Shown piece after piece: positions 1-7,787 of a DNA stretch of 38,795 nucleotides (positions are counted from its first letter, which is position 1; the number at the start of each line of letters is the position of its first letter). Below the pieces are notes generated by a model. The model did not search any database and was not told where the DNA came from. It saw only the letters and a list, made by a program, of their open reading frames with translations. Made by a program: the position numbers and the translations under genes. Where the stretch lies: assembly GCF_000964525.1 (NCBI RefSeq), contig NZ_BAZG01000026.1:1-38795 (forward strand), in the 5' to 3' direction. This DNA comes from Anaeromyxobacter sp. PSR-1. Its GTDB lineage: Bacteria; Myxococcota; Myxococcia; Myxococcales; Anaeromyxobacteraceae.

Positions 1-360
1 TGGGATCCGTTCAGCCCGCGCGCGAACCCCGGGCTGTGGACGCTGGCCGCGTTCGGCGCCGCCTGGGCGCGCTCCGGCCCGCGCTGCGCGCTCTACACGT
101 ACAGCACCGCCACCGCGACGCGCTCGGCGCTGCTGCTCGCCGGCTTCCACGTGGGCGTGGGCGACCCGAGCGGCCCGAAGGAACAGACCACCGCGGCCGC
201 CACCGACCCGGCGCTCCTGGCGCGCCCGCTCGACGCGCGCTGGCTGGCGCGGCTCGAGCGCTCCTCCGCGCCGTTCCCGCCGGACGCGCCGCCCGACGCG
301 CTCGCCCGCGTGCGCGCGCACCCGCAGTTCGCGGCGCGCCGCGAGGAGGAGGTCGCGTGA
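1..360 (+). CDS. MnmD-like SAM-dependent methyltransferase, C-terminal part
   Basis: The frame is open from the first base of the window to a TGA at 358-360, so the 5' end lies outside. The visible 119 residues begin WDPFSPRANPGLWT and continue with TYSTATATRSALLLAGF and a GDPSGPKEQTTAA stretch. This is the pattern of the C-terminal half of the DUF752/MnmD methyltransferase domain, which makes the final methyl transfer of 5-methylaminomethyl-2-thiouridine in tRNA wobble positions in MnmC-type enzymes. Some family members act on other substrates, so the tRNA role is inferred. The SAM-binding N-terminus is not visible. The stop overlaps the GTG of the next gene (GTGA at 357-360), so the two are probably translationally coupled. 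No FAD oxidase domain follows, so this would be a stand-alone MnmD rather than a fused MnmC. Confidence 0.75.
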   Translation, partial: WDPFSPRANPGLWTLAAFGAAWARSGPRCALYTYSTATATRSALLLAGFHVGVGDPSGPKEQTTAAATDPALLARPLDARWLARLERSSAPFPPDAPPDALARVRAHPQFAARREEEVA

Positions 361-1343
361 CCGCCTACCGCCCGAGCCGCTGGCTCCCGGGCGCCCACGC
401 CATGACCGTGTTCGCGAGCGTGGCGCGCCCGCTGCCGCGCCCGCCCGCCGTCCGCGAGCGCTGGGAGCTCCCCGACGGCGACTTCCTCGATGTGGACCGC
501 TTCGCCGGGCCCGCGGCCGGCGCGCCGGTGCTGGTGGTCTGCCACGGCCTGGAGGGCTCCTCCCGCGCGCCGTACGTCCGCGGCCTGGTGGCGCTGGCGC
601 TCGCGCACGGCATGGCCGCGCTGGCCATGAACTTCCGCGGCTGCTCCGGCGCGCCGAACCGGCTGCCGCGCTTCTACCACTCGGGCGAGACCGGCGACCT
701 CGGCGAGGTGGTGCGGCGGCTGGCGGCGGAGCGCCCGGGGCGCCCGCTGGTGCTCTCCGGCTTCTCGCTCGGCGGCAACGTGGTGGCAAAGTACCTGGGC
801 GAGCGCGGCGACGACCTCCCACCCGAGGTGCGGGGCGCCGCGGTGGTGTCGGTGCCGTTCGACCTCGCCCGCTCCGCGCGCGCCATCGACGGCCCGGGCT
901 TCTGGAACTGGGTGTACCGCGAGCGCTTCCTGCGGCGGCTGCGCGCCAAGGCGCTGGAGAAGGCGGCCCGCTTCCCCGACCGGCTCGACGCGGCGGCGAT
1001 CCGCGCGGTCACCACCTTCGCCGGCTTCGACGGCGCGGTGACGGCCCCGCTCCACGGCTTCGCCTCGGCCGAGGACTACTGGACCCGCTGCTCGGCGGGG
1101 CGGTTCGTGGCGGGCGTCCGCCGGCCGCTGCTGGCGCTCGCCGCGCTCGACGATCCGATGGTCCCGGCCGACGCGCTGCCGGTGGAGGCGGCCCGCGCCA
1201 ACCCGTGCGTCGAGCTGGTGGCCACGACCGCCGGCGGGCACGTGGGCTTCGTCTCGGGGGCGCCGTTCCGGCCCAGCTTCTGGGCGGAGCTGCGGGCCGC
1301 GGCGTTCGCGGCGGAGCTGGCCCGCGCCGCGCAGGCCGGCTGA
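357..1343 (+). CDS. YheT-family alpha/beta hydrolase (esterase)
   Basis: A 328-residue protein starting at a GTG that overlaps the preceding stop by 4 bases. Longer upstream in-frame reading is a shadow of the methyltransferase gene. The N-terminus has the COG0429/YheT signature RWLPGAHAMTVF (residues 8-19). The oxyanion region HGLEGSS is at 63-69, the nucleophile elbow GFSLGGN at 135-141 (Ser137), the probable acid Asp265/266 in LAALDDP, and the catalytic His295 in AGGHVGF. The complete triad and usual length point to an active cytoplasmic esterase or lipase-like hydrolase. The natural substrate of bacterial YheT proteins is not well defined. The gene ends 3 nt before the stop of the convergent acyltransferase, leaving no room for a separate terminator. 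Confidence 0.93.
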   Translation: MTAYRPSRWLPGAHAMTVFASVARPLPRPPAVRERWELPDGDFLDVDRFAGPAAGAPVLVVCHGLEGSSRAPYVRGLVALALAHGMAALAMNFRGCSGAPNRLPRFYHSGETGDLGEVVRRLAAERPGRPLVLSGFSLGGNVVAKYLGERGDDLPPEVRGAAVVSVPFDLARSARAIDGPGFWNWVYRERFLRRLRAKALEKAARFPDRLDAAAIRAVTTFAGFDGAVTAPLHGFASAEDYWTRCSAGRFVAGVRRPLLALAALDDPMVPADALPVEAARANPCVELVATTAGGHVGFVSGAPFRPSFWAELRAAAFAAELARAAQAG

Positions 1344-1346
1344 GGC

Positions 1347-2447
1347 TCAGGGATCGAGGGCGACCCGGTCCAGCGCCGCGCGCACCCGGCGCAGCCCGGC
1401 CGCCCCCGCCCCGCGGGCGTGCTTGAACGCGAGGTGGAGCCCGAAGCTCGCCGCGAGCACGATCGCCGCGACCAGCACCGCGTTCCACGCCGAGAGCGAC
1501 GGGCCGATCCGCAGCGCGAGCCCGTGCCAGGTGGACCAGCCCCAGACGATGGGGATGTGGATCGCGTAGACGCCGAGCGACGCCTTGCCGACCGGCGCGA
1601 GGCGCGCGGCCGCCGCCGCGGGCACCGCCGAGAGCGCCGCCAGCAGCAGCAGCACCGCGCCGATCCGGTAGGCCACGAGGCCGGGGTGCGCGGGCGGCAG
1701 GTCCTCGAGCCCGGTCCAGAGCGTGACCGCGAACATGGCCGCGCCGGCCAGGGCGAGCGCCACGGTGCGGCGGCGCGCGTCGGCGGGGGCGGTGAGGCCG
1801 ACCACCGCGCCGGCGAAGAAGTAGATGCACCACGGGAGCAGCGGGAACGGCGAGGTGCCGCCCAGCGCCTGCGCCACGGCCATGCCGAGCCCGGGGGGCG
1901 GCAGCTCCGCCGGCGCGGGCAGCACCGGCGCGGGCGGCCGCATGGCGAGCGCCATCGCGAGCACGCCGAGCAGCGCGAACACGCCCACCTTCTCCCGCGA
2001 CGTCCAGGGCAGCGCCAGGACCAGCGCCGCCAGGAACAGCGACACGCCGATCACGTGGAGCGCGTCGAACGCGAGCAGATGGCTCCACACCGCCGGGTCG
2101 CCGGCGCGGAGCGGGTCGATCCCCCACCCCGGCCAGCGCAGCCCGTAGCCGATCGCGAGCAGGAGCAGCACGCGGCCGAGCCGGCCGCGCGGGATGTCGA
2201 GGCCGCCGGCCCGGCCCCGGCGGATCGCGACCGTCACCGCCCAGCCGGAGACCAGCATGAAGAGCGGCGCGGTGAAGCCGCGCGCCTTCCAGTACAGGAC
2301 CATCCCCGGCGCGGCCCGCGCCTCCGCCGAGAGCAGCGCGTCGAGCGTGTGGCCGAACACCATGGCCACCACGCCCACCGCGCGGGCGGCGTCCAGCGTC
2401 GGGATGCGGGGGGCCTTCGGGGGGATCGTGAGGCTGCCGTCGGACAA
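1347..2447 (-). CDS. Multi-pass membrane acyltransferase (AT3 / HGSNAT-like)
   Basis: About 366 residues with roughly ten hydrophobic segments. The N-terminus has RIPTLDAARAVGVVAMVFGH, which gives the R-x10-H spacing (Arg22 to His33) typical of acyltransferase-3 proteins and similar to DUF1624/HGSNAT-like acetyltransferases. A FTAPLFMLVSGWAV segment follows. Such proteins move acyl groups, usually acetyl, across the membrane onto sugars or other surface molecules. The acceptor cannot be told here. The start is a TTG at 2447. There is no Shine-Dalgarno sequence, and a TATAGC box lies at 2463-2458, which would place transcription almost at the start codon, so the start or a leaderless message needs testing. 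The gene follows a strong hairpin (2492-2533) and is probably transcribed separately from the cytochrome operon. Confidence 0.8.
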   Translation of the reverse strand: MSDGSLTIPPKAPRIPTLDAARAVGVVAMVFGHTLDALLSAEARAAPGMVLYWKARGFTAPLFMLVSGWAVTVAIRRGRAGGLDIPRGRLGRVLLLLAIGYGLRWPGWGIDPLRAGDPAVWSHLLAFDALHVIGVSLFLAALVLALPWTSREKVGVFALLGVLAMALAMRPPAPVLPAPAELPPPGLGMAVAQALGGTSPFPLLPWCIYFFAGAVVGLTAPADARRRTVALALAGAAMFAVTLWTGLEDLPPAHPGLVAYRIGAVLLLLAALSAVPAAAAARLAPVGKASLGVYAIHIPIVWGWSTWHGLALRIGPSLSAWNAVLVAAIVLAASFGLHLAFKHARGAGAAGLRRVRAALDRVALDP

Positions 2448-2491
2448 GGCGCTGCGCGCTATAGCACGGAACGGGCCACCGTGCAGGCGAA

Positions 2492-2533
2492 GCGGCGCCC
2501 GCGAGGGACGGGACCGTCCCCCGGGGGCGCCGC
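2492..2533 (-). terminator. Nested GC-rich hairpin ending the cytochrome operon
   Basis: Perfect 9-bp arms at 2492-2500 and 2525-2533 enclose a second perfect 7-bp inverted repeat, GGGACGG (2505-2511) and CCGTCCC (2514-2520), separated by 4-nt internal loops. It lies 24 bases past the small cytochrome c stop and 45 bases before the next start on the same strand. That position and its stability suggest a terminator or mRNA 3'-end stabiliser. There is no U-tract, so classical intrinsic termination is not certain. Confidence 0.6.
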
Positions 2534-2556
2534 GGTGCTGCGGGGAGCGAGAAGAC

Positions 2557-2850
2557 CTACTTCAGGCCGCCCTTGACGTACTTCGCGACCGACTTCACCT
2601 GCTCGTCGCTGAGCTTGCCCTTGAAGCCCGTCATCTTGCCCTTGCCGTTCTCGACCACCTTCACGATCTCGGCCTCGGACAGCTTCACGGTGGTGAGGTC
2701 CTTCGCGCCGAGCGCTTTGCCGGCGGGCGCGCCCTTCCCGTCCTTGCCGTGGCACACGGCGCACTTCTGGGCGAACACGGCGGCGCCGTCGTCGGCGCGG
2801 GCGGCGGCGGCGAAGGCGGCGAAGGCGAGGACGGCGACGAGACGCTTCAT
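2557..2850 (-). CDS. Small periplasmic monohaem cytochrome c
   Basis: A 97-residue protein. The ATG at 2850 is chosen because GGAGGT lies just upstream and the protein then begins with a clean signal peptide (MKRLVAVLAFAAFAAAARA, cleavage about residue 19-20). The haem motif CAVCH is at 30-34 and the likely distal ligand Met73 is in GKMTGFKGKL. The size and folding pattern are those of a class I cytochrome c (cytochrome c5/c6-like soluble carrier). It lies 37 bp behind the NrfD gene and before a strong hairpin, so it is probably the last gene of the operon. It could carry electrons to or from the quinol-oxidising complex encoded upstream. That partner assignment is inferred from gene order. 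Confidence 0.92.
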   Translation of the reverse strand: MKRLVAVLAFAAFAAAARADDGAAVFAQKCAVCHGKDGKGAPAGKALGAKDLTTVKLSEAEIVKVVENGKGKMTGFKGKLSDEQVKSVAKYVKGGLK

Positions 2851-2887
2851 GGTGACCTCCAGGTGTGGGTGCGGCGTGTGGACGCTT

Positions 2888-4138
2888 CTAGGGAACCGGG
2901 TACCCTGCCGCCGGCGCATGGCCGTGCGCGCGCTCGGGCGCCCTGAACGTACCGACGAGGATGGGCACCGCGATCTTCACCAGGATCGTGAAGGTCAGGA
3001 AGCCGATGCCGAACACCCCGCCCGCGACGCCCCACTCCATCCTGGTGGGCGTGTACTCGTAGATCTGGCCGAGCGTCGAGGGGGTGAACCCGGGGATGAT
3101 CAGCCCCATCCCCTTCTCGATATAGACGCCGGCCCAGATGAGCACGCACCCGATGTTCAGGGTGAGGAAGTTCTTGCGGGTCTGCGGCACGAGGAACAGC
3201 AGGAACGCGATCACGCTGCACGCGAGCGACAGCCAGGCGTACTTCACCAGCACCGTGTGCTCGCCGATCCCGCCCCACAGGTACTGCGTGTAGAGCAGGT
3301 GCTCGGTGGCCGAGTAGTACTCCTTGAACAGCTCGGCGCCGAGCAGGAAGAGGTTCAGGAACATCGCGTACGACATGAGCTCGGCGATCTTCCAGATCGC
3401 CTCGTCCTTGATGTCGAACTTGAACGCCTTCCGGAGCAGCTGGAACAGGATGATCATCACCGCCGGGCCGGAGCAGAACGCCGAGGCGATGAAGCGCGGC
3501 GCGAGGATCGACGCGTTCCAGTACGGGCGCGCCGCCATGCCGTTGTAGAGGAACGCGGTCACGGTGTGCGTCGAGATGGACACCGGGATCGAGAGCAGCA
3601 CCAGCGGCAGGAAGATGCGCTTGTCGTAGTGCTCCCCGCGGTAGGTCTTGAACAGCAGGTACAGCACCAGCACCAGGTTGAGCCCCAGGTACGTGTTCAG
3701 CACCAGCGCGTCCCAGGTCAGCATCGACGCGGGCCAGTTGGGCGTCCCGATCAGCGGCGCGATGTGCAGGAAGCGGTCGGGGCGGCCCATGTCCACCAGG
3801 ATGAACAGCAGCGCCATGACCAGGGCGCTGATGGCGAGCAGCTCGCCGAGGACCACCACCTCCTTGATGGGCTTCCACTGGTAGACGTAGGCGGGCACCA
3901 CCAGCAGCACCGCCGCCGCGGCCACGCCCACCAGGAACGTGAAGTTCCCGATGTAGAACGCCCAGGACACGTCGTCGCGCATGTTGCTGGCGATGAGGCC
4001 GGTGGTGGCCTGGTGCGCGTAGGACACCACGCCCACCGCGATCATGGCGAGGAGGAACGCCATCCACGCCTTGTAGGCGCGGCCGCCCGAGAGCACCTGG
4101 CGGACGCAGCCCTTCACGAACTCGAGGATTCCGGACAT
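2888..4138 (-). CDS. NrfD/PsrC-family quinone-interacting membrane subunit
   Basis: A 416-residue protein from an ATG at 4138, with about nine or ten transmembrane helices and the NrfD-family look (VDMGRPDRFLHI, GTPNWPASMLTWD, FIASAFCSGPAVM). NrfD-type subunits bind menaquinone in the membrane and exchange electrons with a periplasmic FeS subunit; they carry no haem of their own. The gene follows the four-cluster FeS protein by 16 bp. The order tetrahaem cytochrome, FeS lipoprotein, NrfD resembles the Geobacter Cbc4 (CbcS-T-U) complexes and, more loosely, Dsr/Hmc complexes. I recall that order from memory and have not aligned it. The direction of electron flow (menaquinol oxidation or quinone reduction) cannot be decided from sequence. 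Confidence 0.92.
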   Translation of the reverse strand: MSGILEFVKGCVRQVLSGGRAYKAWMAFLLAMIAVGVVSYAHQATTGLIASNMRDDVSWAFYIGNFTFLVGVAAAAVLLVVPAYVYQWKPIKEVVVLGELLAISALVMALLFILVDMGRPDRFLHIAPLIGTPNWPASMLTWDALVLNTYLGLNLVLVLYLLFKTYRGEHYDKRIFLPLVLLSIPVSISTHTVTAFLYNGMAARPYWNASILAPRFIASAFCSGPAVMIILFQLLRKAFKFDIKDEAIWKIAELMSYAMFLNLFLLGAELFKEYYSATEHLLYTQYLWGGIGEHTVLVKYAWLSLACSVIAFLLFLVPQTRKNFLTLNIGCVLIWAGVYIEKGMGLIIPGFTPSTLGQIYEYTPTRMEWGVAGGVFGIGFLTFTILVKIAVPILVGTFRAPERAHGHAPAAGYPVP

Positions 4139-4154
4139 CGTCGGGCCCTCTCCG

Positions 4155-5135
4155 CTAGGTCGCGTAGAAGTAGTAGAACTGCGGGTGCGTGGCGAGCTCC
4201 TCCTTGAAGACGAAGACGCGCTTCGTCTCCATCACCTTGCGGATCTCGCTCTCCGGGTCGAGCAGGTTCCCGAACTTCCGGGCGCCCACCGGGCACACCT
4301 CGACGCAGGCCGTGTAGCGGCCCTCGCGCACGCGCTGGATGCAGAAGGTGCACTTCTCCACCACGCCCTTCGGGCGCGGGCGGTTGCCCAGGTAGTGCTG
4401 GTCCGGGTTCAGCTCCTCGGGCGGCAGGTTCGGCGTGGCCCAGTTGAAGTGGCGCGCGCCGTACGGGCAGGCCGACATGCAGCAGCGGCAGCCGATGCAC
4501 CAGTCGTAGTCGATGACCACGATGCCGTCCTGCTCCTTCCACGTCGCCTGCGTCGGGCAGGCCTTCACGCAGGGCGGGTTGCGGCACTGCTGGCACTGCA
4601 CCGGGAAGTAGAACTTGCCCGGGCGCGGCACCGCGTCGGCCTCGTAGTAGAGGTCGGCGTGGGCCAGGTCCACGCCGTGCTCCTTGTCCATCTCCAGCAC
4701 CTGGATCCAGTGGATCTGCGGCGCGGTGCGGGACTGGTTGTTCTCCTTCACGCAGGCGTAGACGCAGCGGCGGCAGCCCACGCAGCGCGAGATGTCGAGC
4801 CCGTAGCCGTACTCGACGCCGGGCTGCGGCCCCTTCGCGGAGACGGTCGTCTTCTTACCGAAGCGCTCCTGGTTCCGCTTCTCCACCTTGGCGAGCACCT
4901 TCTTCAGCTCGTCCGGCGAGAGCTCCTTGAAGTGCTTGCGGAGGAAGTCCTCCATGTCCACGCCGCTGCTGCACGACGCGAGCGCCGCGACCGCGGTGCC
5001 GGCCGCGGCGGTGCGGAGGAACGCGCGGCGCGCCGGGTCGAGCGGGCCGTCGCCGATGGGATCGACGCCGTCGCGCGGCGACGGGGGCGGCGCGTCCGCG
5101 TCCGAGAGGACCGGGAGGCTCTTGTTCGGGGTCAT
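4155..5135 (-). CDS. Periplasmic 4x[4Fe-4S] ferredoxin-like subunit, Tat lipoprotein
   Basis: A 326-residue protein. The ATG at 5135 overlaps the upstream cytochrome stop (ATGA, 5132-5135) and is preceded by GGAGGAGC. The N-terminus has a twin-arginine motif RRAFLR (36-41), a short hydrophobic stretch and a lipobox ALASC (Cys55), so it is probably exported folded by Tat and anchored as a lipoprotein. Sixteen cysteines form four cluster sets: 118/121/124/128, 181/184/189/193, 213/216/219/223 and 262/265/277/281. This is the DmsB/NrfC/DsrO family layout. It would pass electrons between the NrfD subunit and the tetrahaem cytochrome. No molybdopterin catalytic subunit is nearby, which favours an electron-transfer complex over a terminal reductase. 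Confidence 0.93.
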   Translation of the reverse strand: MTPNKSLPVLSDADAPPPSPRDGVDPIGDGPLDPARRAFLRTAAAGTAVAALASCSSGVDMEDFLRKHFKELSPDELKKVLAKVEKRNQERFGKKTTVSAKGPQPGVEYGYGLDISRCVGCRRCVYACVKENNQSRTAPQIHWIQVLEMDKEHGVDLAHADLYYEADAVPRPGKFYFPVQCQQCRNPPCVKACPTQATWKEQDGIVVIDYDWCIGCRCCMSACPYGARHFNWATPNLPPEELNPDQHYLGNRPRPKGVVEKCTFCIQRVREGRYTACVEVCPVGARKFGNLLDPESEIRKVMETKRVFVFKEELATHPQFYYFYAT

Positions 5136-5761
5136 CGGCGCTGCTCCTCCGGGCGCTTCGGCCGCGGCTCGGGCTTGAGGTAGGTCAGGGTCGGGGCCAC
5201 GGTCTTCTTCCCGCCGGAGACGATCTCCTGGACGCCCTTGAACCGCGGCGAGTGCGGGTTGTGGCAGTTCACGCACAGGAAATAGGTCTTCTCGCCGTTC
5301 CAGTGCCCCACGCGCTTGCCGTGCACGCCCACGCGCCAGTCGCGGTACTTGTCGCCGTGGCACTGGCCGCACAGCCGGTAGGACTCGGTGAACGGCACCG
5401 GCGCGCCGTTGGCGAGCCGGAGCACGTCGCGGTCCTGCAGGTCGTGGCAGTCGAGGCACCAGCGCTGGTCCGCGCCGTGGTCGAAGATCGCCTGCTGCTC
5501 GTCGTGGAACACCAGCTCGCGCCGCGTTCCGTTCTTGGGCATCCCGGCGTGGCACGCCGAGCACGGGTAGATCCCCTCCGAGAACGGCGGCGCCTCCGCC
5601 TGCACCAGCAGCGGCGGCTTCGGCTCGGGCCGGGTCGCCTTCGCCGCCGGCGCCTTCGGGGTCGCTCCCGGTGCCGCCTCCGCGGCGCCCGCCCACCCGG
5701 GGACGACGGCCAGCGCCGCCACCACCGCGAGCGCCCCGATCCTCGGTCGTACGTAGCCCAT
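5132..5761 (-). CDS. Tetrahaem periplasmic cytochrome c
   Basis: A 209-residue protein from an ATG at 5761 with GGGAGGT upstream; an in-frame start further upstream would run into the promoter region. It has a signal peptide (residues 1-29) and then an Ala/Pro/Lys-rich linker. Four CXXCH motifs are at 67-71 (CSACH), 102-106 (CLDCH), 131-135 (CGQCH) and 163-167 (CVNCH), with further histidines (His86, His95, His148, His153, His170) available as distal ligands. It is therefore likely a bis-His low-potential tetrahaem carrier. It is the first gene of the operon and is coupled to the FeS gene. The predicted role is the periplasmic electron port of the NrfD complex, possibly toward extracellular or other anaerobic acceptors. 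Confidence 0.93.
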   Translation of the reverse strand: MGYVRPRIGALAVVAALAVVPGWAGAAEAAPGATPKAPAAKATRPEPKPPLLVQAEAPPFSEGIYPCSACHAGMPKNGTRRELVFHDEQQAIFDHGADQRWCLDCHDLQDRDVLRLANGAPVPFTESYRLCGQCHGDKYRDWRVGVHGKRVGHWNGEKTYFLCVNCHNPHSPRFKGVQEIVSGGKKTVAPTLTYLKPEPRPKRPEEQRR

Positions 5762-5785
5762 TCGCACCTCCCTGTGCGGCGGGGA

Positions 5786-5826
5786 GGCTACCCCCGTCTT
5801 GACCGCCGTCAGTTGACGTGGATCAA
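5786..5826 (-). promoter_or_regulatory. FNR/Dnr-type box and promoter of the cytochrome-NrfD operon
   Basis: Read on the minus strand, TTGATCCACGTCAA (5826 to 5813) matches the FNR/CRP-family pattern TTGAT-N4-ATCAA, with one perfect half-site and one single-base change. A weak -10-like TAGCCT lies at 5791-5786, about 31 bp from the centre of the box. This is close to the class II geometry (box at about -41.5) and would leave a 5' leader of about 17-20 nt that includes the ribosome site. This fits induction under low oxygen or nitric oxide. The regulator itself is not in the window. Confidence 0.6.
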
Positions 5827-5856
5827 TCAACGGCCGGTCCGGATGGGGCGTTCCAG

Positions 5857-5912
5857 CGGGCGTGCGGCAAGGCGCTCCGCGCGGTTACGCCGCCGTGCGG
5901 CGGGCACGCCCG
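5857..5912 (-). terminator. GC-rich stem-loops downstream of the CLC gene
   Basis: A 9-bp inverted repeat, CGGGCGTGC (5857-5865) and GCACGCCCG (5904-5912), encloses a tight hairpin CCGCC-GTGC-GGCGG (5890-5903). It lies about 50 bp past the stop of the CLC gene on the same strand and just upstream of the operon promoter. Its likely role is to end the CLC/MFS/pepN transcription unit. No U-tract follows. Confidence 0.45.
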
Positions 5913-5960
5913 TCTCCGGGTCCCGCCTGACCCGGCGAGATCCCGGCCCTCCGACTGGGG

Positions 5961-7721
5961 TCAGAAGGTCCCGCGGGCGATGAGGTCCCGCATGGCGACC
6001 ACGCCCACCAGCCGGCGCTGCCCGTCCACCACCGGGAGCCGCTCCAGGTCGCCCTCCCCGAACCGCGCCGCGACCTCCGCGAGCGTCATGGCGGTGGTGA
6101 TCGGCTCGACGTCCCGGTCCACCACGTCGGCGGCCACGATCATCCCGAGGTCCGCCTGGTCGGAGATGGTGCCCTTCAGCGCGTCCAGCCGGAGCACGCC
6201 GAGCAGCACGCCCTCGCCGTCGGTCACGTACAGATCGTGGCCGGGCGGCAGCGCGAGCAGCTTCTTCACCAGCGCGTCGAACGGGAGCGTGGGCGGGACG
6301 CGCTCGGCGTCGCGCTCCACCAGCGCCGCCACCGGCGTGGTGCGCAGCCACTCGGGGCGCGGCAGCTCCGGCAGCGCCACCCCGCTGCGCCGCAGCGGCG
6401 CGGTGTAGAGCGAGTCCGGCTCGATGGCGCGGCTGGTGGCGGCGGCGATGGCCGCCGAGAGCATGAGCGGGAGGATCACCCCGTAATCGCCGGTCAGCTC
6501 GAACACGATCAGCACCGAGGACACCGCCGCGTGCGTGGTGCCGGCGAGGACCCCGGCCATCCCCACCAGCGCCAGCGCGCCGGAGGGCGGCGCCCCCGGC
6601 AGCACCCGCGCCAGCAGCTCGCCGGCCGCGCCGCCGATGGCCGCCCCGAAGAACAGCGAGGGCGTGAACAGGCCGCCGGGGACCCCGGTGCCGGCGCACA
6701 CCGCGCTCGCGGCGAGCTTCAGGAGCGGCAGCACCAGCAGCAGCCGCAGCGGCAGCTCGCCGAGCAGCGTCTGGTGGACCGTGTCGAACCCGTTGCCGAG
6801 CACCGCCGGGAAGCGGATCGCGAGCAGCCCGACCGCGCCCATGCCCAGCACCGGCAGCATCGGCCGCAGCCGGGCCGGCACCCGGTCGAAGCGGACCTCC
6901 ACCCAGCCCATCACGCGCACGTAGATGGCGGACGCGAGCCCGAGCACCGGCGCGAGCGCGAGCCCGAGGAGCAGCTCGGCGGGGTGGAGGAGCGCGTACT
7001 CCGGGATGTCGTAGGCTGCGTGCGGGACCGGCAGCGTGCGCGCGACCGCGGTGGCGACCACGCACGACACCGCGATGGGCCCGAGCAGCTCGAGCGCGAA
7101 GCTCCCCAGCAGCACCTCCAGGCCGAAGAGCGCGCCGCCGATGGGCACGTCGTAGGCGGCCGCGATCCCCGACGCGGCGCCGCACGCCACCAGCACCCTC
7201 GCCTGGCGCTCGCTCACCCCGAGCCGGCTCGCCAGCCAGGACCCGCTCGCCGCGCCCGCCTGGACCAGCGCGCCCTCGCGGCCGAGCGACGCGCCCATGC
7301 CGACGCAGGTGATCGACAGCAGCCCGCGCAGCAGCGTCCGCCCCAGCGACAGCTCGCGGCCGCGGTGCCAGATGGCCTCGAGGATGCGCGCCGTGCCGTG
7401 CCCGCCGAGCGGCCGCCGCCAGAGCAGGGCCGCCAGGCCGACGAGCAGCCCGGCCAGCGCCGGGACGAGCACCCGCCGCCCGGGCGACGAGACGTCCACC
7501 GCGTCGACGAAGCGCGGCGCCTCCGGCCAGGCGAGCTCCTGCACGCCCGACAGCGCCAGGAGCAGCGCGCCGGAGCCCAGCCCCGAGAGCGCGCCGGTCG
7601 CGATGACCAGGACCCAGAACCGCTGGGCGGCGCCGGGCAGGACGCGCAGGAAGTCGCGGAGGGAGCGGAAGAAGATCGGCGGCGCCGCGGTCGGCAGGGC
7701 CTTCGCGTCCTGTGACGCCAT
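5961..7721 (-). CDS. CLC-family chloride channel/transporter with two CBS domains
   Basis: A 586-residue protein; the ATG at 7721 is preferred over the GTG at 7730 because GTGGAG lies at the right distance. Residues about 30-430 form the CLC membrane domain and about 440-585 hold two CBS domains that often sense nucleotides. Conserved motifs: GREG with gating Glu149, the GTGVPGGLFTPS pore motif, and the Tyr in DSLYT. Two positions are unusual. The GSGIP serine motif reads GHGTA (His108). The E202-E203 pair of E. coli CLC reads Glu202-Val203, so the internal proton glutamate is replaced by Val, as in animal chloride channels. The anion specificity and mechanism are therefore open. It follows the MFS gene by 66 bp on the same strand. 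Confidence 0.93.
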   Translation of the reverse strand: MASQDAKALPTAAPPIFFRSLRDFLRVLPGAAQRFWVLVIATGALSGLGSGALLLALSGVQELAWPEAPRFVDAVDVSSPGRRVLVPALAGLLVGLAALLWRRPLGGHGTARILEAIWHRGRELSLGRTLLRGLLSITCVGMGASLGREGALVQAGAASGSWLASRLGVSERQARVLVACGAASGIAAAYDVPIGGALFGLEVLLGSFALELLGPIAVSCVVATAVARTLPVPHAAYDIPEYALLHPAELLLGLALAPVLGLASAIYVRVMGWVEVRFDRVPARLRPMLPVLGMGAVGLLAIRFPAVLGNGFDTVHQTLLGELPLRLLLVLPLLKLAASAVCAGTGVPGGLFTPSLFFGAAIGGAAGELLARVLPGAPPSGALALVGMAGVLAGTTHAAVSSVLIVFELTGDYGVILPLMLSAAIAAATSRAIEPDSLYTAPLRRSGVALPELPRPEWLRTTPVAALVERDAERVPPTLPFDALVKKLLALPPGHDLYVTDGEGVLLGVLRLDALKGTISDQADLGMIVAADVVDRDVEPITTAMTLAEVAARFGEGDLERLPVVDGQRRLVGVVAMRDLIARGTF

Positions 7722-7787
7722 CCGCTCCACGTTGTGGACGGCGGCGGCGGGCGACAGGTCCCGCGCCGGCGCCGAGGGCGATCCCGG

